DNA of 64,000 nucleotides from Actinacidiphila yeochonensis CN732 (lineage in GTDB: Bacteria; Actinomycetota; Actinomycetes; Streptomycetales; Streptomycetaceae), in the NCBI RefSeq assembly GCF_000745345.1, contig NZ_JQNR01000005.1, positions 2,542,001-2,606,000 on the forward strand, written 5' to 3'. A program made the translations under genes and the position numbers. Below, piece after piece: positions 25,675-34,562 of this stretch (positions are counted from its first letter, which is position 1; every line of letters begins with the position of its first letter). The notes below the pieces were generated by a model, which searched no databases, was not told the origin of the DNA, and worked only from the letters and a program-made list of their open reading frames with translations.

Positions 25675-26598
25675 TCACCCCTCGGCGGCCAGCCCCACCC
25701 GCTCCTCCAGCCGCCCGACACGGGCCACGAGCGGCTCCAACTCCTCCCGGACGGCCGCCGCCAGCGCCTGCCGCGCCGCTTCGGGGAACGCCGCCGGCTG
25801 CCCCTCCTGCCGCGGCTGCCCTGCCTGTCCGGCCTGCCCCGGCTGCCCCGGCCGCCCGGCCTGTTCGGCCTGGGCCCGCCAGTGGACGAACCCCGCCAGC
25901 GCGGCCGTGACGGCACGGCGGACCAGCTTCGGCTCCGCGCCCAGGGCGCGCAGCACCTCGCCGGCCTCGCCGTCGGGCTCGGCCACCAGGCCGAGCAACA
26001 GGTGTTCGCAGCCGATGTGGTTGTGGCCGAGACCGATCGCCTCGGTGACCGCGAGTTCGCATGCCGCCGCCGCCCGCGCGTCCAGGCGGCGCGGATCGGC
26101 CTCGGGCGCGGCGGCCTGTCCGCCGGCCTGTCCGCCGGCCTGTCCGCCGGTCGGTCTGCCAGTCGGTCCACCGGAGGGTCCGCCTGCCGCCGAAGCCGGT
26201 CCGTCCGCCGCGGCGTCGGCGGCCCTCGCGGCCTGGCGGCGGTCCAGCTCCGCGCGGACCTGCTCCGGCGGGATCTCCATGGCGCCCAGCACCCGCAGCG
26301 CGAGGTTGCCGCCCTCGGCGAGCATGGCGTCGAGCAGGTGGCCGGTGCCCGTGGCCGGTGCGCCCGCGGCCCGCGCCCGGTCGACCGCGAGCCTGAGCAC
26401 CGTCCGCGTCCGGTCGGTGAAGTAGGCGAGCCCGCCGACCGGTTCGCCGTCGAGCTCGCCCAGGACGGCCTGCCGGATGGCGGCCACCCGGCGCACGGAC
26501 TGCTCCAGGGCCCGCTGGCACACGGCGGACACCGGGATACCGGTGTCCTTGACCGCTTCGGCCAGGTCGTCGGGCAGATAGACGTTGATCTTCGGCAC
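25675..26598 (-). CDS. Clp N-terminal-domain protein with RHH-like N-terminus
   Basis: Protein of 307 aa. The first 45 residues (VPKINVYLPDDLAEAVKDTGIPVSAVCQRALEQ) resemble a ribbon-helix-helix DNA-binding fold. Two Clp-N repeats follow, around 60-120 (TRTVLRLAVDRA...GTGHLLDAMLAEGGNLALRVL) and 165-235 (CELAVTEAIGLGHNHIGCEHLLLGLVAEPDGEAGEVLRALG), separated by a Gly/Gln/Ala linker. There is no AAA+ ATPase, so it is not a Clp chaperone. GTG 26598 has GGGAG eight bases away; GTG 26607 would have no spacing. Probably a DNA-binding regulator that uses Clp-N as a sensor or interaction domain. Confidence 0.82.
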   Translation of the reverse strand: MPKINVYLPDDLAEAVKDTGIPVSAVCQRALEQSVRRVAAIRQAVLGELDGEPVGGLAYFTDRTRTVLRLAVDRARAAGAPATGTGHLLDAMLAEGGNLALRVLGAMEIPPEQVRAELDRRQAARAADAAADGPASAAGGPSGGPTGRPTGGQAGGQAGGQAAAPEADPRRLDARAAAACELAVTEAIGLGHNHIGCEHLLLGLVAEPDGEAGEVLRALGAEPKLVRRAVTAALAGFVHWRAQAEQAGRPGQPGQAGQAGQPRQEGQPAAFPEAARQALAAAVREELEPLVARVGRLEERVGLAAEG

Positions 26599-26647
26599 GG
26601 GCCACACTCCCTCGTCGGACGCGTCAGCGTCCTCTATGACCCCAAGA

Positions 26648-26664
26648 TAACCCTAGTGGGGTTA
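26648..26664. promoter_or_regulatory. Inverted repeat before the Clp-N gene
   Basis: TAACCC-TAGTG-GGGTTA, perfect 6-bp arms, lies 50 bp upstream of the Clp-N protein start and about 130 bp before the divergent CapA gene. A possible operator for the RHH-like protein; inference only. Confidence 0.45.
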
Positions 26665-26795
26665 GTGGAACGGCTCCCGTGGGTCGGCCCCGGAGAACGG
26701 CCGAAAGGGGTTGGTCCCGGGGTGTGTTGGGAGGCTCCGGTGGGCCGGGGCGTGGGGGGTGGGCGCCGCGGGGCGGCAAACCGGAGGGCTCTGAA

Positions 26796-28004
26796 ATGGA
26801 GCCAAAAGGCCGACCATATGTTTGTCGCATGAACGAGGGTCCGAGATCTCAGCGCCGCGCTGCCCGCCAGGCCCGGGCGCGTCGCAGACGCCGTACCGCC
26901 GCGCTGGCCGCGGTCGCCGTCGCACTGGCCGGCGGAGTGCTGTACCTGGTGGACGGCCGAGCCGCCGTCAGGGGCCGGCCCGCCGAGGCCGCCACGCACG
27001 CCGCCACCCCGGCCGCTCCCTCCGGCCGGGCCGCCACCGCCTCGCGCAGCGCCCGCCCGGCCGGCACCGCGACCCTCGCCTTCGCCGGCGACGTGCACTT
27101 CACCGGCCGCACCGCCGACCGGCTCACCGCGACGCCCGCGCTCGGTCCGCTCTCCAGCCAACTGGCCGCCGCCGACTTCTCCATGGTCAACCTGGAGTCG
27201 GCCATCACCACCCGCGGCACCGCGCAGGCGAAGATCTACCACTTCCGCACCACCCCGGCCGCGCTCACCGCCCTGCGCGACTCCGGCGTCGACGCCGTCA
27301 CCATGGCCAACAACCACGCCGTCGACTACGGGCCGGTCGGCCTGGCCGACACCCTCGCCGCCCAGCAGACCTCGCCGATACCGGTCCTCGGCATCGGGCC
27401 GGACGCCTCCGCCGCCTTCCGCCCGTACACCACGACGGTCAACGGGGTGCGGCTGGCGGTGCTGGCCGCCAGCCAGGTCGAGGACCTCACCAACGCCAAG
27501 TACCGGGCGGGCGCCGACACCCCCGGCATAGCCTCCGCGCTGGACCGGCCCGCGCTGCTGGCCGCCGTGCGGTCGGCCCGGGCCCATGCCGACGTGGTGG
27601 TCGTCTACCTGCACTGGGGCGTCGAGGGCAGCAGCTGCCCCGTCGCCGACCAGACCTCGCTCGCCACCGACCTGGCCACCGCCGGCGCCACCGTCGTGGT
27701 CGGCACCCACGCCCACGTGATGCTCGGCTCCGGCATGCTCGGCTCCACCTATGTCGCCTACGGGTTCGGCAACTTCCTCTGGTACGGGACCTCGCCCTAC
27801 CCGCACTCCGACGAGACAGGGGTCACCACCGTCACCGTCACCCGGGCCGGCAAGGTCGCCGGCGCCGTGTTCACCCCGGCCCTGGTCGGCGGCGACGGCG
27901 TACCGAGGGCGCAGAGCGGCGACAAGGCGGCCGGGATCACCTCCCGCTACGACCAGTTGCGGCGGTGCGCCGACCTCGCCCCGGCCCCGGCGGCCACCAG
28001 TTGA
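26796..28004 (+). CDS. CapA-family metallophosphatase-fold protein
   Basis: Exported or membrane-anchored protein of 402 aa from ATG 26796 (GGAGGG seven bases upstream; ATG 26829 is a second option without an RBS). A basic cytoplasmic start and TM helix (ALAAVAVALAGGVLYLV) lead to a PGA_cap domain: TLAFAGDVHFTG, SMVNLESAITTRG, VTMANNHAVDYGP, VVVYLHWGVEG and VVVGTHAHVMLG carry the metal ligands of the calcineurin-like fold. CapA is needed for poly-gamma-glutamate production in Bacillus, but actinobacterial homologues are of unknown role. It lies before a polysaccharide deacetylase. Confidence 0.85.
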   Translation: MEPKGRPYVCRMNEGPRSQRRAARQARARRRRRTAALAAVAVALAGGVLYLVDGRAAVRGRPAEAATHAATPAAPSGRAATASRSARPAGTATLAFAGDVHFTGRTADRLTATPALGPLSSQLAAADFSMVNLESAITTRGTAQAKIYHFRTTPAALTALRDSGVDAVTMANNHAVDYGPVGLADTLAAQQTSPIPVLGIGPDASAAFRPYTTTVNGVRLAVLAASQVEDLTNAKYRAGADTPGIASALDRPALLAAVRSARAHADVVVVYLHWGVEGSSCPVADQTSLATDLATAGATVVVGTHAHVMLGSGMLGSTYVAYGFGNFLWYGTSPYPHSDETGVTTVTVTRAGKVAGAVFTPALVGGDGVPRAQSGDKAAGITSRYDQLRRCADLAPAPAATS

Positions 28005-28236
28005 CGTCTTCGGGCGGGGCCGCCCCGGTCGGTGCCGGTCGGTACCGGACGGCGCCATCGCCCGCCCCCGCGGGCGCCGTTCACCCGACTCCCGTGTCCC
28101 CGTCCGGTAACAGCTGTCACGGGGCGGTCCGACCCGGAACCGCGGTGTCGGGAGGGGGCATCTATCGGGGGGTGAGCGGCCGGGAGCACCGGCTGACCAG
28201 CCCGAAAGCACATGTTCAAGGAAGTGGGGACGGCAG

Positions 28237-29109
28237 ATGACGGCACGTGGACGGATAGCGAAGCGGCCAGCAGGGCCCGGCACCGTATACGGCACGCCGG
28301 CCTGGCGCCGCCGGCTCGCGGGAGCGCCGTCCGCCGTCGCGGTGACGGTCGCGGTCCTCGTGGTGGTGCTCACCGCCGTCATCACCGCGATCGTCGCCCC
28401 TGGTTCCGGCCGCATCGACGCCGTCGCCCACGTCAAGTCGCTGCGGCTGGGCAGTCCCGCCGGGCAGCCGGCGGGAGCGCCGTCCAGCACGGCGGTGCCG
28501 GTCGTGCCCGACTCGATCCAGCACGCCGCCGAGGCCCCCGGCAAGGCCGTCAACATCACCATCGACGACGGGCCCGACCCGGTGTGGACGCCGAAGGTGC
28601 TGGCCGTGCTGAAGAAGCACAACGCCCACGCGGTGTTCTGCATGATCGGCCCGCAGGCCCAGGCCCACCCGGCCGACGTGCGCGCCGTGGTGGCCGCCGG
28701 CGACCGGCTGTGCGACCACACCGTCCACCACGACGAGGAGATGGACAAGAAGCCGGTCGCCTACCAGCAGTCCGAGATCCTGGACGCCTACACCATGATC
28801 CACGACGCCTCCGGCGGCGCCCGGGTGTACTACTACCGCGCCCCCGGCGGCGCCTTCACCCCCGCCAGCCGTGCCTTCGCCGCCCAGCACGGGATGCGCC
28901 CGCTCGGCTGGAACGTCGACACCGAGGACTGGAAGCGCAAGGGCGTCGACGCGATCGTCGGCACCGTCAAGGACGAGATCGGCAACGGCCCCACGATCCT
29001 CTTCCACGACGGCGGCGGCGACCGCTCCCAGACCGTCGCCGCCCTCGACCAGACCCTCACCTGGCTCCAGTCCCAGGGCTACGCGTTCAGCTTCCCGAAG
29101 GTGGACTAG
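28237..29109 (+). CDS. Polysaccharide deacetylase (NodB / CE4)
   Basis: Membrane-anchored deacetylase of 290 aa. One TM segment (VAVTVAVLVVVLTAVITAIVA) precedes a NodB domain with the five CE4 motifs: NITIDDGPDP (motif 1), HTVHH (motif 2), YYYRAPGGAFT (motif 3), GWNVDTEDW (motif 4) and ILFHDGGGDR (motif 5). It removes acetyl groups from cell-wall or exopolysaccharide amino sugars. Start ATG 28237. Same direction as the CapA gene, 232 bp behind it. Confidence 0.92.
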   Translation: MTARGRIAKRPAGPGTVYGTPAWRRRLAGAPSAVAVTVAVLVVVLTAVITAIVAPGSGRIDAVAHVKSLRLGSPAGQPAGAPSSTAVPVVPDSIQHAAEAPGKAVNITIDDGPDPVWTPKVLAVLKKHNAHAVFCMIGPQAQAHPADVRAVVAAGDRLCDHTVHHDEEMDKKPVAYQQSEILDAYTMIHDASGGARVYYYRAPGGAFTPASRAFAAQHGMRPLGWNVDTEDWKRKGVDAIVGTVKDEIGNGPTILFHDGGGDRSQTVAALDQTLTWLQSQGYAFSFPKVD

Positions 29110-29455
29110 CGCCGCTCCCGGCAGGGTTTTCCCTGCTCGCCGCCCTGGCACGGCCGTCCGCCGCGTTGCCGTACCGGCCGAGTAGGCCCACTACGAGGCC
29201 GGTTCGGCGCCTTGCGGCCGACCGCACCAGGACACCTCGCTACCGGGCGAACCGTGCCGGTCGCGGCCCTAGCCCGCGGGAGGGGCACGGGACGCGGGAC
29301 ACGGGACGGGGACACGAGGCCCGGGGTCCGGGCCGGTGCCCCGACCGGCGCGGTCCGCCGCCGGTCTCCGCCGGACGTGACGCAGGTCTCACCAAGCGCG
29401 TGCAGCACATGAGGCCGCGTTCCCGTCGGGAACGGGTGACAGGAAGGTGGGGAGT
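29110..29455. other. Intergenic region before the second ECF sigma gene
   Basis: No gene. It contains a small stem (GCAGGG-TTTT-CCCTGC, 29121-29136) just after the deacetylase stop, a plausible terminator, and a palindrome GTTCCC-GTC-GGGAAC (29419-29433) 22 bp before the sigma start, a possible operator. Confidence 0.5.
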
Positions 29456-30046
29456 GTGAACCTGGCAACCGTGCACAACGTCCGGATCGGACGTGGCGAG
29501 CCCGGGCTGGCGAAGCCCGAGAAGGCCGAGGTGGAACTCGACTTCCACGGCTTCGTCATCGCCCGATCGGCCGCGCTGTTCCGCGGGGCCCTCGTCCTCA
29601 CGGGAAACCGCGAGGCCGCGGAGGACCTGGTCCAGGAGACCCTGGAGCGGGCCTGCCGCAAGTGGCGCACCATCGCCGCCAAGGACGCTCCGGACGCCTA
29701 CGTGCGGCGGATCATGGTGAACCTGGCCAACGACCGGTGGCGGAGGTTCCGCCGCACGGTCCCGCACCAGGACGGCGCCGACCAGGCGGCCCCCGGGGAC
29801 CAGTACGGACAGGTGGACATGAGGGACCAGTTGGTCCGGGCCCTCCAGGGTCTGCCGATGCGTATGCGGACGGTCGTGGTACTCCGGTACTTCCACGACC
29901 TCTCGGACGACGAGATCGCGGCCGACATGAGGATCTCACCGAGCACGGTGCGGTCCCAGCTCGCTCGCGGGATCGAGAAGCTCAGAGGCCAGTTCCCCGC
30001 ACTCTCCGACCCTTCGCAGCTGCGGCCCACGGAAGGAACCAGATGA
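29456..30046 (+). CDS. SigE-family ECF sigma factor
   Basis: ECF sigma factor of 196 aa in the group annotated 'SigE family' in actinobacteria. Region 2: FHGFVIARSAALFRGALVLTGNREAAEDLVQETLERACRKWRTI, then DAPDAYVRRIMVNLANDRWRR. Region 4: LPMRMRTVVVLRYFHDLSDDEIAADMRISPSTVRSQLARGIEKL. GTG 29456 has AGGAAGG nine bases away, preferred over GTG 29447. Its stop overlaps the next start (ATGA). Confidence 0.92.
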   Translation: MNLATVHNVRIGRGEPGLAKPEKAEVELDFHGFVIARSAALFRGALVLTGNREAAEDLVQETLERACRKWRTIAAKDAPDAYVRRIMVNLANDRWRRFRRTVPHQDGADQAAPGDQYGQVDMRDQLVRALQGLPMRMRTVVVLRYFHDLSDDEIAADMRISPSTVRSQLARGIEKLRGQFPALSDPSQLRPTEGTR

Positions 30047-30543
30047 GATCGAACGGCTCGCGGACTTCCGGCCGCACACTCTTCGAACAGGAACTGGTGA
30101 ACGCCATGAACGACTTCGTGAACACGGCCGAGACGCCGACCTTCGACACGGCCGCCATCGCGAGCAGCGCCCGCCGCAAGCGGGTCACGGCCGTCGCGGG
30201 CATCGCCGCCGCCCTCATCGCGGTCGGCGCGGGCACCGCCCTGGCCGCCACCGCCAAGAGCGGTTCGCAGAGCACCTCGGCCGCCAGCAGCGCTTCGCAG
30301 GCCGCCTCCGGCAGCACCACCCTGAGGGTCGAGGGCCGGGACGGCACGGTCTCCAGCATCTCGCTGGCCGGCGCGAACTCCGCGCGGGCCCGGGCGGTGC
30401 TCGTCAACGCCGGGCTCACGCCCAGCTTCACCCGGACCCACGTGGCCGGCTGCGCGGCGGAGGGCGCGGTCATCTCGGTCTCGCCGCACGCCCCGACCGT
30501 CGTCCACGTCGGTGACACGATCCTGGTGAGCACCTGCTACTGA
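30043..30543 (+). CDS. Membrane-anchored protein with PASTA-like domain, coupled to sigma factor
   Basis: Protein of 166 aa: cytoplasmic N-terminus (FEQELVNAMNDFVNTAETPTFDTAAI), a TM helix (VTAVAGIAAALIAVGAGTALAA), a Ser/Ala linker, and an extracellular domain resembling a single PASTA repeat (SLAGANSARARAVLVNAGLTP...AVISVSPHAPTVVHVGDTILVSTC). PASTA domains bind peptidoglycan fragments or beta-lactams in other proteins. ATG 30043 overlaps the sigma stop, with GGAAGGAA upstream. A likely sensor/anti-sigma partner, by inference. Confidence 0.75.
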   Translation: MRSNGSRTSGRTLFEQELVNAMNDFVNTAETPTFDTAAIASSARRKRVTAVAGIAAALIAVGAGTALAATAKSGSQSTSAASSASQAASGSTTLRVEGRDGTVSSISLAGANSARARAVLVNAGLTPSFTRTHVAGCAAEGAVISVSPHAPTVVHVGDTILVSTCY

Positions 30544-30620
30544 GCCAGGCAGCGCCGGCCTGACGGAGTCGGGCCGACAGGGCGCTGACCGGCATGCCGG
30601 CAGGACGCCGGAAGGACACA

Positions 30621-30655
30621 GGGTGGTGGCCCCGTCGGAACCGGGGCCACCACCC
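30621..30655. terminator. Hairpin between convergent genes
   Basis: Perfect 13-bp arms (30621-30633 and 30643-30655) with a 9-base loop between the convergent PASTA-like gene and the PBP gene. Probable bidirectional terminator. Confidence 0.7.
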
Positions 30656-30724
30656 CCCGCATTCCACCACGCCCGCGCTCCGCGGCCACGGGGAAAGCCC
30701 GGGAAGGCCCTGCCCGGCCGACCG

Positions 30725-32209
30725 TCAGCCGGACGGGATCAGGCCCGCGGCCCCGTCGCGCAGTACCGCCTCCATCACCGCGCGGGCGATCGGCGCCGCG
30801 TTGCCGCCGCCCGAGATGTCCGCTCGGACGGCCGCCGCGTCCTCCACCACCACCGCGACGGCGACCGAGGCGCGGTCGGCGCCCGGCGTCCTGGCGTAGG
30901 AGACGAACCAGGCGTACGGGGTACCGGTGTTGGCCAGGCCGTGCTGGGCGGTGCCGGTCTTGCCGCCGACCACCACGCCGGGGATGGCCGCGTTGGTGCC
31001 CGTGCCCCGGGTCACCACCGCCTCCATCAACTGCTGGAGGGCGGCCGCCGTCCGCCCGCTCACCGCCTGGCGCAGCAGGCGCGGCCGGGTCGAGGAGACG
31101 GTGACCCCGTCGTGGTTCACCACCCGGTCCACCAGGTACGGGGTCATCAGCCGGCCGCCGTCGCCGACGGCCGAGGCCACCATCGCCATCTGCAACGGCG
31201 TCGCGGTGGTGTCGAACTGGCCGATCGAGGAGAGCGCCACCTGGTCCCGGCTCATCCACTCGTCCACGGCGCTCCTGGCCACCGCGGGCGGCAACCGCAG
31301 CCCGCCGTCGTTGAAGCCGAACCGCTCGGCCTGCGCCACCACCGGCCGCGCGCCCAGGTCCGCGCCGAGCTTGGCGAAGACGGTGTTGCAGGAGAACCGG
31401 AAGGCGTCGTACACGCTCGCGTTCCGGCAGCCGTCGCCCTCGTTCGTCAGCGAGACGGTGGTACCCGGCAGCCGGTACGGGTCCGGCGAGTCGGTGGGTG
31501 CCCGCAGGTCGTCCACCTCGCCGCTCTCCAGCGCCGCCGCGGCCGTCACCACCTTGAACGTCGAACCCGGCGGGTAGCTCTGGCGGATCGCCCGGTCCAG
31601 CATGGGCTGCTCCGGATCACCGTTCAGCCGCTGCCAGGCCGCCGTCACGGACGGGCCCGCGCCGGCCAGGACCGACGGGTCGTAGGAGGGCGAGGAGACC
31701 AGGGCCAGGATGCGCCCGGTCGACGGGTCCAGCGCCGCCACCGCGCCCCTGCGGCCGGCGAGGCCCTGGAAGGCGGCCCGCTGGGCGGCGGGGTCGATGG
31801 TGGTGAGGACGTCGCCGCCGCGCTGCCGGGCCCGCGTCATCCCCCGCCACAGCGGCTGGTCGCCCAGGGCCGGGTCGGAGCCGTCCAGCAGCCCGTTCTC
31901 GGTGCCCTCCAGCAGGCTGGCGCCGTACGTCTGGGAGGCGAACCCGGTCACCGGCGCGTACAGCGGGCCGTCGGCGTAGGCGCGCACGTACCGCAACTGG
32001 CCACCGGTGAGCCGCGAGCCGGTCACCGGCGTGCCGCCGACCACGATGTCGCCGCGCCGCTGCCCGTACAGCGCGATGTCGGCCCGCCGGTTGGCCGGGT
32101 TCGCGTCGTACCCGGCGGCCCGCACCACCTGGACCCGCAGCGCGTTGCCGAGCAGGGCCAGGAACAGCAGGGCGCAGAACGCGGCGGCGTGCCGCACGCA
32201 GCGGTTCAC
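30725..32209 (-). CDS. Penicillin-binding protein, class B transpeptidase
   Basis: Peptidoglycan transpeptidase of 494 aa. A short cytoplasmic start and single TM (FCALLFLALLGNALRVQVV) lead to the non-catalytic domain and a transpeptidase domain with SxxK in PPGSTFKVVTA, SxN in FRFSCNTVF, and KTGT in VVGGKTGTAQHG. GTG 32209 overlaps the stop of the upstream FtsW/RodA gene (GTGA). The pair is a SEDS glycosyltransferase plus its PBP, like the actinobacterial RodA-PbpA unit, but lacks the adjacent FHA/PP2C/PknB genes of that locus. Confidence 0.92.
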   Translation of the reverse strand: MNRCVRHAAAFCALLFLALLGNALRVQVVRAAGYDANPANRRADIALYGQRRGDIVVGGTPVTGSRLTGGQLRYVRAYADGPLYAPVTGFASQTYGASLLEGTENGLLDGSDPALGDQPLWRGMTRARQRGGDVLTTIDPAAQRAAFQGLAGRRGAVAALDPSTGRILALVSSPSYDPSVLAGAGPSVTAAWQRLNGDPEQPMLDRAIRQSYPPGSTFKVVTAAAALESGEVDDLRAPTDSPDPYRLPGTTVSLTNEGDGCRNASVYDAFRFSCNTVFAKLGADLGARPVVAQAERFGFNDGGLRLPPAVARSAVDEWMSRDQVALSSIGQFDTTATPLQMAMVASAVGDGGRLMTPYLVDRVVNHDGVTVSSTRPRLLRQAVSGRTAAALQQLMEAVVTRGTGTNAAIPGVVVGGKTGTAQHGLANTGTPYAWFVSYARTPGADRASVAVAVVVEDAAAVRADISGGGNAAPIARAVMEAVLRDGAAGLIPSG

Positions 32210-33783
32210 CGGCCCGCCGTCCCGGGCCCGCCGCCGGTGCCGGCGGCATCCCCGTCCCCGTCCCCGTCCCTGTTCCGGTCCCTGTCCGCGTTCGCGTTCG
32301 CGTTCGCCTTCGCGTCCGCGCTCGCCGGGGGTGTCGGCGGTGGTCCGGGCAGCGGGAGCTGCGGTTCGCGGAGTTCCGGGAGCTCGGGGAGTTCCGGGAG
32401 CTCGGGCTCCGGGCGGCGGGCCCGGTCGCTGATCCGGATCAGCAGCGCGACGATCAGCCAGTTGGTGACCACCGACGACCCGCCCTGCGCCAGGAACGGC
32501 ATCGCCATGCCCGTCAGCGGGATCAGGTCCATCACCCCGCCGGTGACCACGAACACCTGGAGCGCCAGGATCGACGCCAGCCCCACTGCCAGCAGCCGCC
32601 CGAACGGGTCGCGGGTGGCCAGCGCCGCCGTGAACCCCCGTGCCACCAGCAGCGCGTACAGGGCCAGCAGCGCGCACAGCCCGGCCAGGCCCAGCTCCTC
32701 GCCCGCCGTGGCCAGGACGAAGTCCGACTTGGCCGCGAACCCGACCAGGTACGACGCCCCCCGGCCCAGCCCGGCCCCCAGCACGCCGCCGTCGCCGAAG
32801 GCGAAGAGCGACTGGGCGAGCTGGCTCGGGCCCCGCCCCGCGCCGATCGACGCGAACGGGTGCAGCCAGTCCTCCACCCGCGCGTGCACGTGCGGCTCGT
32901 CCGCGCCCACCGCCGCCGCGCCGGCGCCGGCCAGCAGCAGGCCCACCGCGATCCAGCCGGTGCGGCCGGTCGCCACGTACAGCACCACCACGAACAGGCA
33001 GAAGAACAGCAGCGACGTGCCCAGGTCCTGCTCCAGCACCAGCACCCCGACGCTCGCCAGCCACACCGCCAGCACCGGCCCGAGCACCCGTCCGGTGGGT
33101 AGCTGGAGGCGGCGCAGCCCCGGCACCGGGCGGCCCGCGTAGGCCAGCGCCGCGCGGTTCGCCGACAGGTACCCGGCGAAGAAGACCGCCAGCAGCACCT
33201 TCGCGAACTCGCCCGGCTGGAAGGAGAGCCCGGCCGCGCGAATCCAGATCCGCGCGCCGTTGACGGCCGGGAACGCGATCGGCGCCAGCAGCAGCGCCAG
33301 CGCCGCCGTCACACTCACGTACGCGTACCGGGCCAGCACCCGGTGGTCGCGCAGCGCGAGCACCGCCACCGTGAACAGCGCCACCCCGACGGCCGACCAC
33401 ACCAGCTGCGCCGGGCAGGCGCGCGGCCCCAGCACCGGTTCCAGGTCGAGCCGGTAGACCAGCACCAGGCCCAGGCCGTTGAGCAGCACGGCCACGGGCA
33501 GCAGCAGCGGATCGGCGTACCTGGCCCGCAGCCGGACCGCCAGGTGGGCCAGGAGCGCGAGCGCGCCCAGCCCGCCGCCGTACGCCGCCACGTCCTTGGG
33601 CACCGCGCCGTCGTGGGCCACGCCGACCTCGGCGTACCCGTACGCGCAGATGCCGACCGCCGCCACCAGCAGGAACAGCTCCACCCCGCGCCGCGCGGCC
33701 GGACGCGGCAGCCCGTCACCGCGGGGCCGCCCGGGCGGCAGCGCACCCGGCGGGGGAGGAGCGGTCGCCGACGTTGCGCTCAT
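32206..33783 (-). CDS. FtsW/RodA/SpoVE (SEDS) family protein
   Basis: Polytopic membrane glycosyltransferase of 525 aa with about ten TM helices. SEDS signatures include FQPGEFAKVLLAVFFAGYL, VLVLEQDLGTSLLFF, and the closing GVMDLIPLTGMAMPFLAQGGSSVVTNW. It polymerises lipid II with its partner PBP, whose gene overlaps its stop. Start ATG 33783; the frame is open to 33801. The C-terminal tail is unusual: about 65 residues rich in LPE repeats and alternating Asn/Ala, Asp/Arg and Asp/Gly pairs, encoded by short DNA repeats. Confidence 0.92.
   Translation of the reverse strand: MSATSATAPPPPGALPPGRPRGDGLPRPAARRGVELFLLVAAVGICAYGYAEVGVAHDGAVPKDVAAYGGGLGALALLAHLAVRLRARYADPLLLPVAVLLNGLGLVLVYRLDLEPVLGPRACPAQLVWSAVGVALFTVAVLALRDHRVLARYAYVSVTAALALLLAPIAFPAVNGARIWIRAAGLSFQPGEFAKVLLAVFFAGYLSANRAALAYAGRPVPGLRRLQLPTGRVLGPVLAVWLASVGVLVLEQDLGTSLLFFCLFVVVLYVATGRTGWIAVGLLLAGAGAAAVGADEPHVHARVEDWLHPFASIGAGRGPSQLAQSLFAFGDGGVLGAGLGRGASYLVGFAAKSDFVLATAGEELGLAGLCALLALYALLVARGFTAALATRDPFGRLLAVGLASILALQVFVVTGGVMDLIPLTGMAMPFLAQGGSSVVTNWLIVALLIRISDRARRPEPELPELPELPELREPQLPLPGPPPTPPASADAKANANANADRDRNRDGDGDGDAAGTGGGPGTAGR
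32240..32410 (-). repeat. Short repeats encoding the SEDS protein tail
   Basis: Several hexamer-type repeats (for example CCCCGT, GTTCGC, GAGCTCGGGGAGTTCCGG) underlie a disordered acidic C-terminal tail outside the conserved domain. Such tails vary between strains. Confidence 0.7.
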
Positions 33784-33905
33784 GGGCGGCCACGCTAGCA
33801 ACCGCCGGGCGATATGTCCGGGAGGTCAGGCCGGTGACGGCTCGTCACCCGGGGTGATCCGGCCGCTTCGGCCCGCTGTCGGTGGCAGGACCTACCCTGG
33901 CGGCC

Positions 33906-34562
33906 ATGACCGTACCCGAGGAGCTGGCCGAGCTGCCCTACGCCGATCTGCTGCGACCCCACGAGGGTCCGCTGGAGCCGGAGGGCGATTACGACACCGT
34001 CCACCTGCACCAGCGGGAGTTCGGGCCGAGGAGTGCCGCCGAGGGCGCCAGGTTCCTCGAAGCGGCCGTCACCGACTGCGTGTTCGACGGCACCGGGATG
34101 CGGCGGGCCCGCATGAACGACCTGTGGGTCTCCGGTACCCGCTTCACCGGCGTGTCCCTGGTGGAGAGCGAATGGCTGGACTCCTCCCTCACCGGGTGCT
34201 CGCTCGCCGGGGTGGAGGCGTTCGGGGCGGTGCTGCGCCGGGTCCGCTTCCGCCGCTGCAAGCTCGACTCGGTCAACCTGCGAGCGGCGGTGCTGCGCGA
34301 GGTGGTCTTCGAGGACTGCGTGCTGCGCGACGTCGACCTGGCGGAGGCCCGGCTGGAGCAGGTCGCGTTCCCCGGCACCCGGATCGAGCGGGCCCGGCTG
34401 GGCCGCACCGCGCTGACGACGGTGGACCTGCGCGGCGCCACCGCCATCGACCTGGCCGACGGCTACGAGTCGCTGCGCGGCGCGGTGATCGACACCGGAC
34501 AACTCCTGGATCTCGCCCCGGCACTCGCGCGGGCGCTCGGCATCGTCGTCGCCGAGGACTGA
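33906..34562 (+). CDS. Pentapeptide-repeat protein
   Basis: Protein of 218 aa. The middle (about 45-190) is a run of A(D/N)LxX-like pentapeptides, for example ARFLEAAVTDCVFDGTGMRRA, TRFTGVSLVES, CKLDSVNLRAAVLREVVFEDCVLRDVDLAEARLEQVAF, which fold as a right-handed quadrilateral beta helix. No signal peptide. Some relatives mimic DNA and protect gyrase; no such role can be assigned. Start ATG 33906. Divergent from the SEDS gene. Confidence 0.88.
   Translation: MTVPEELAELPYADLLRPHEGPLEPEGDYDTVHLHQREFGPRSAAEGARFLEAAVTDCVFDGTGMRRARMNDLWVSGTRFTGVSLVESEWLDSSLTGCSLAGVEAFGAVLRRVRFRRCKLDSVNLRAAVLREVVFEDCVLRDVDLAEARLEQVAFPGTRIERARLGRTALTTVDLRGATAIDLADGYESLRGAVIDTGQLLDLAPALARALGIVVAED

Noticed and set aside
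30725..33400. 891-aa version of the PBP
   Set aside because: The first ~400 residues are an out-of-frame reading of the FtsW/RodA gene; the GTGA overlap at 32209 gives the true start.
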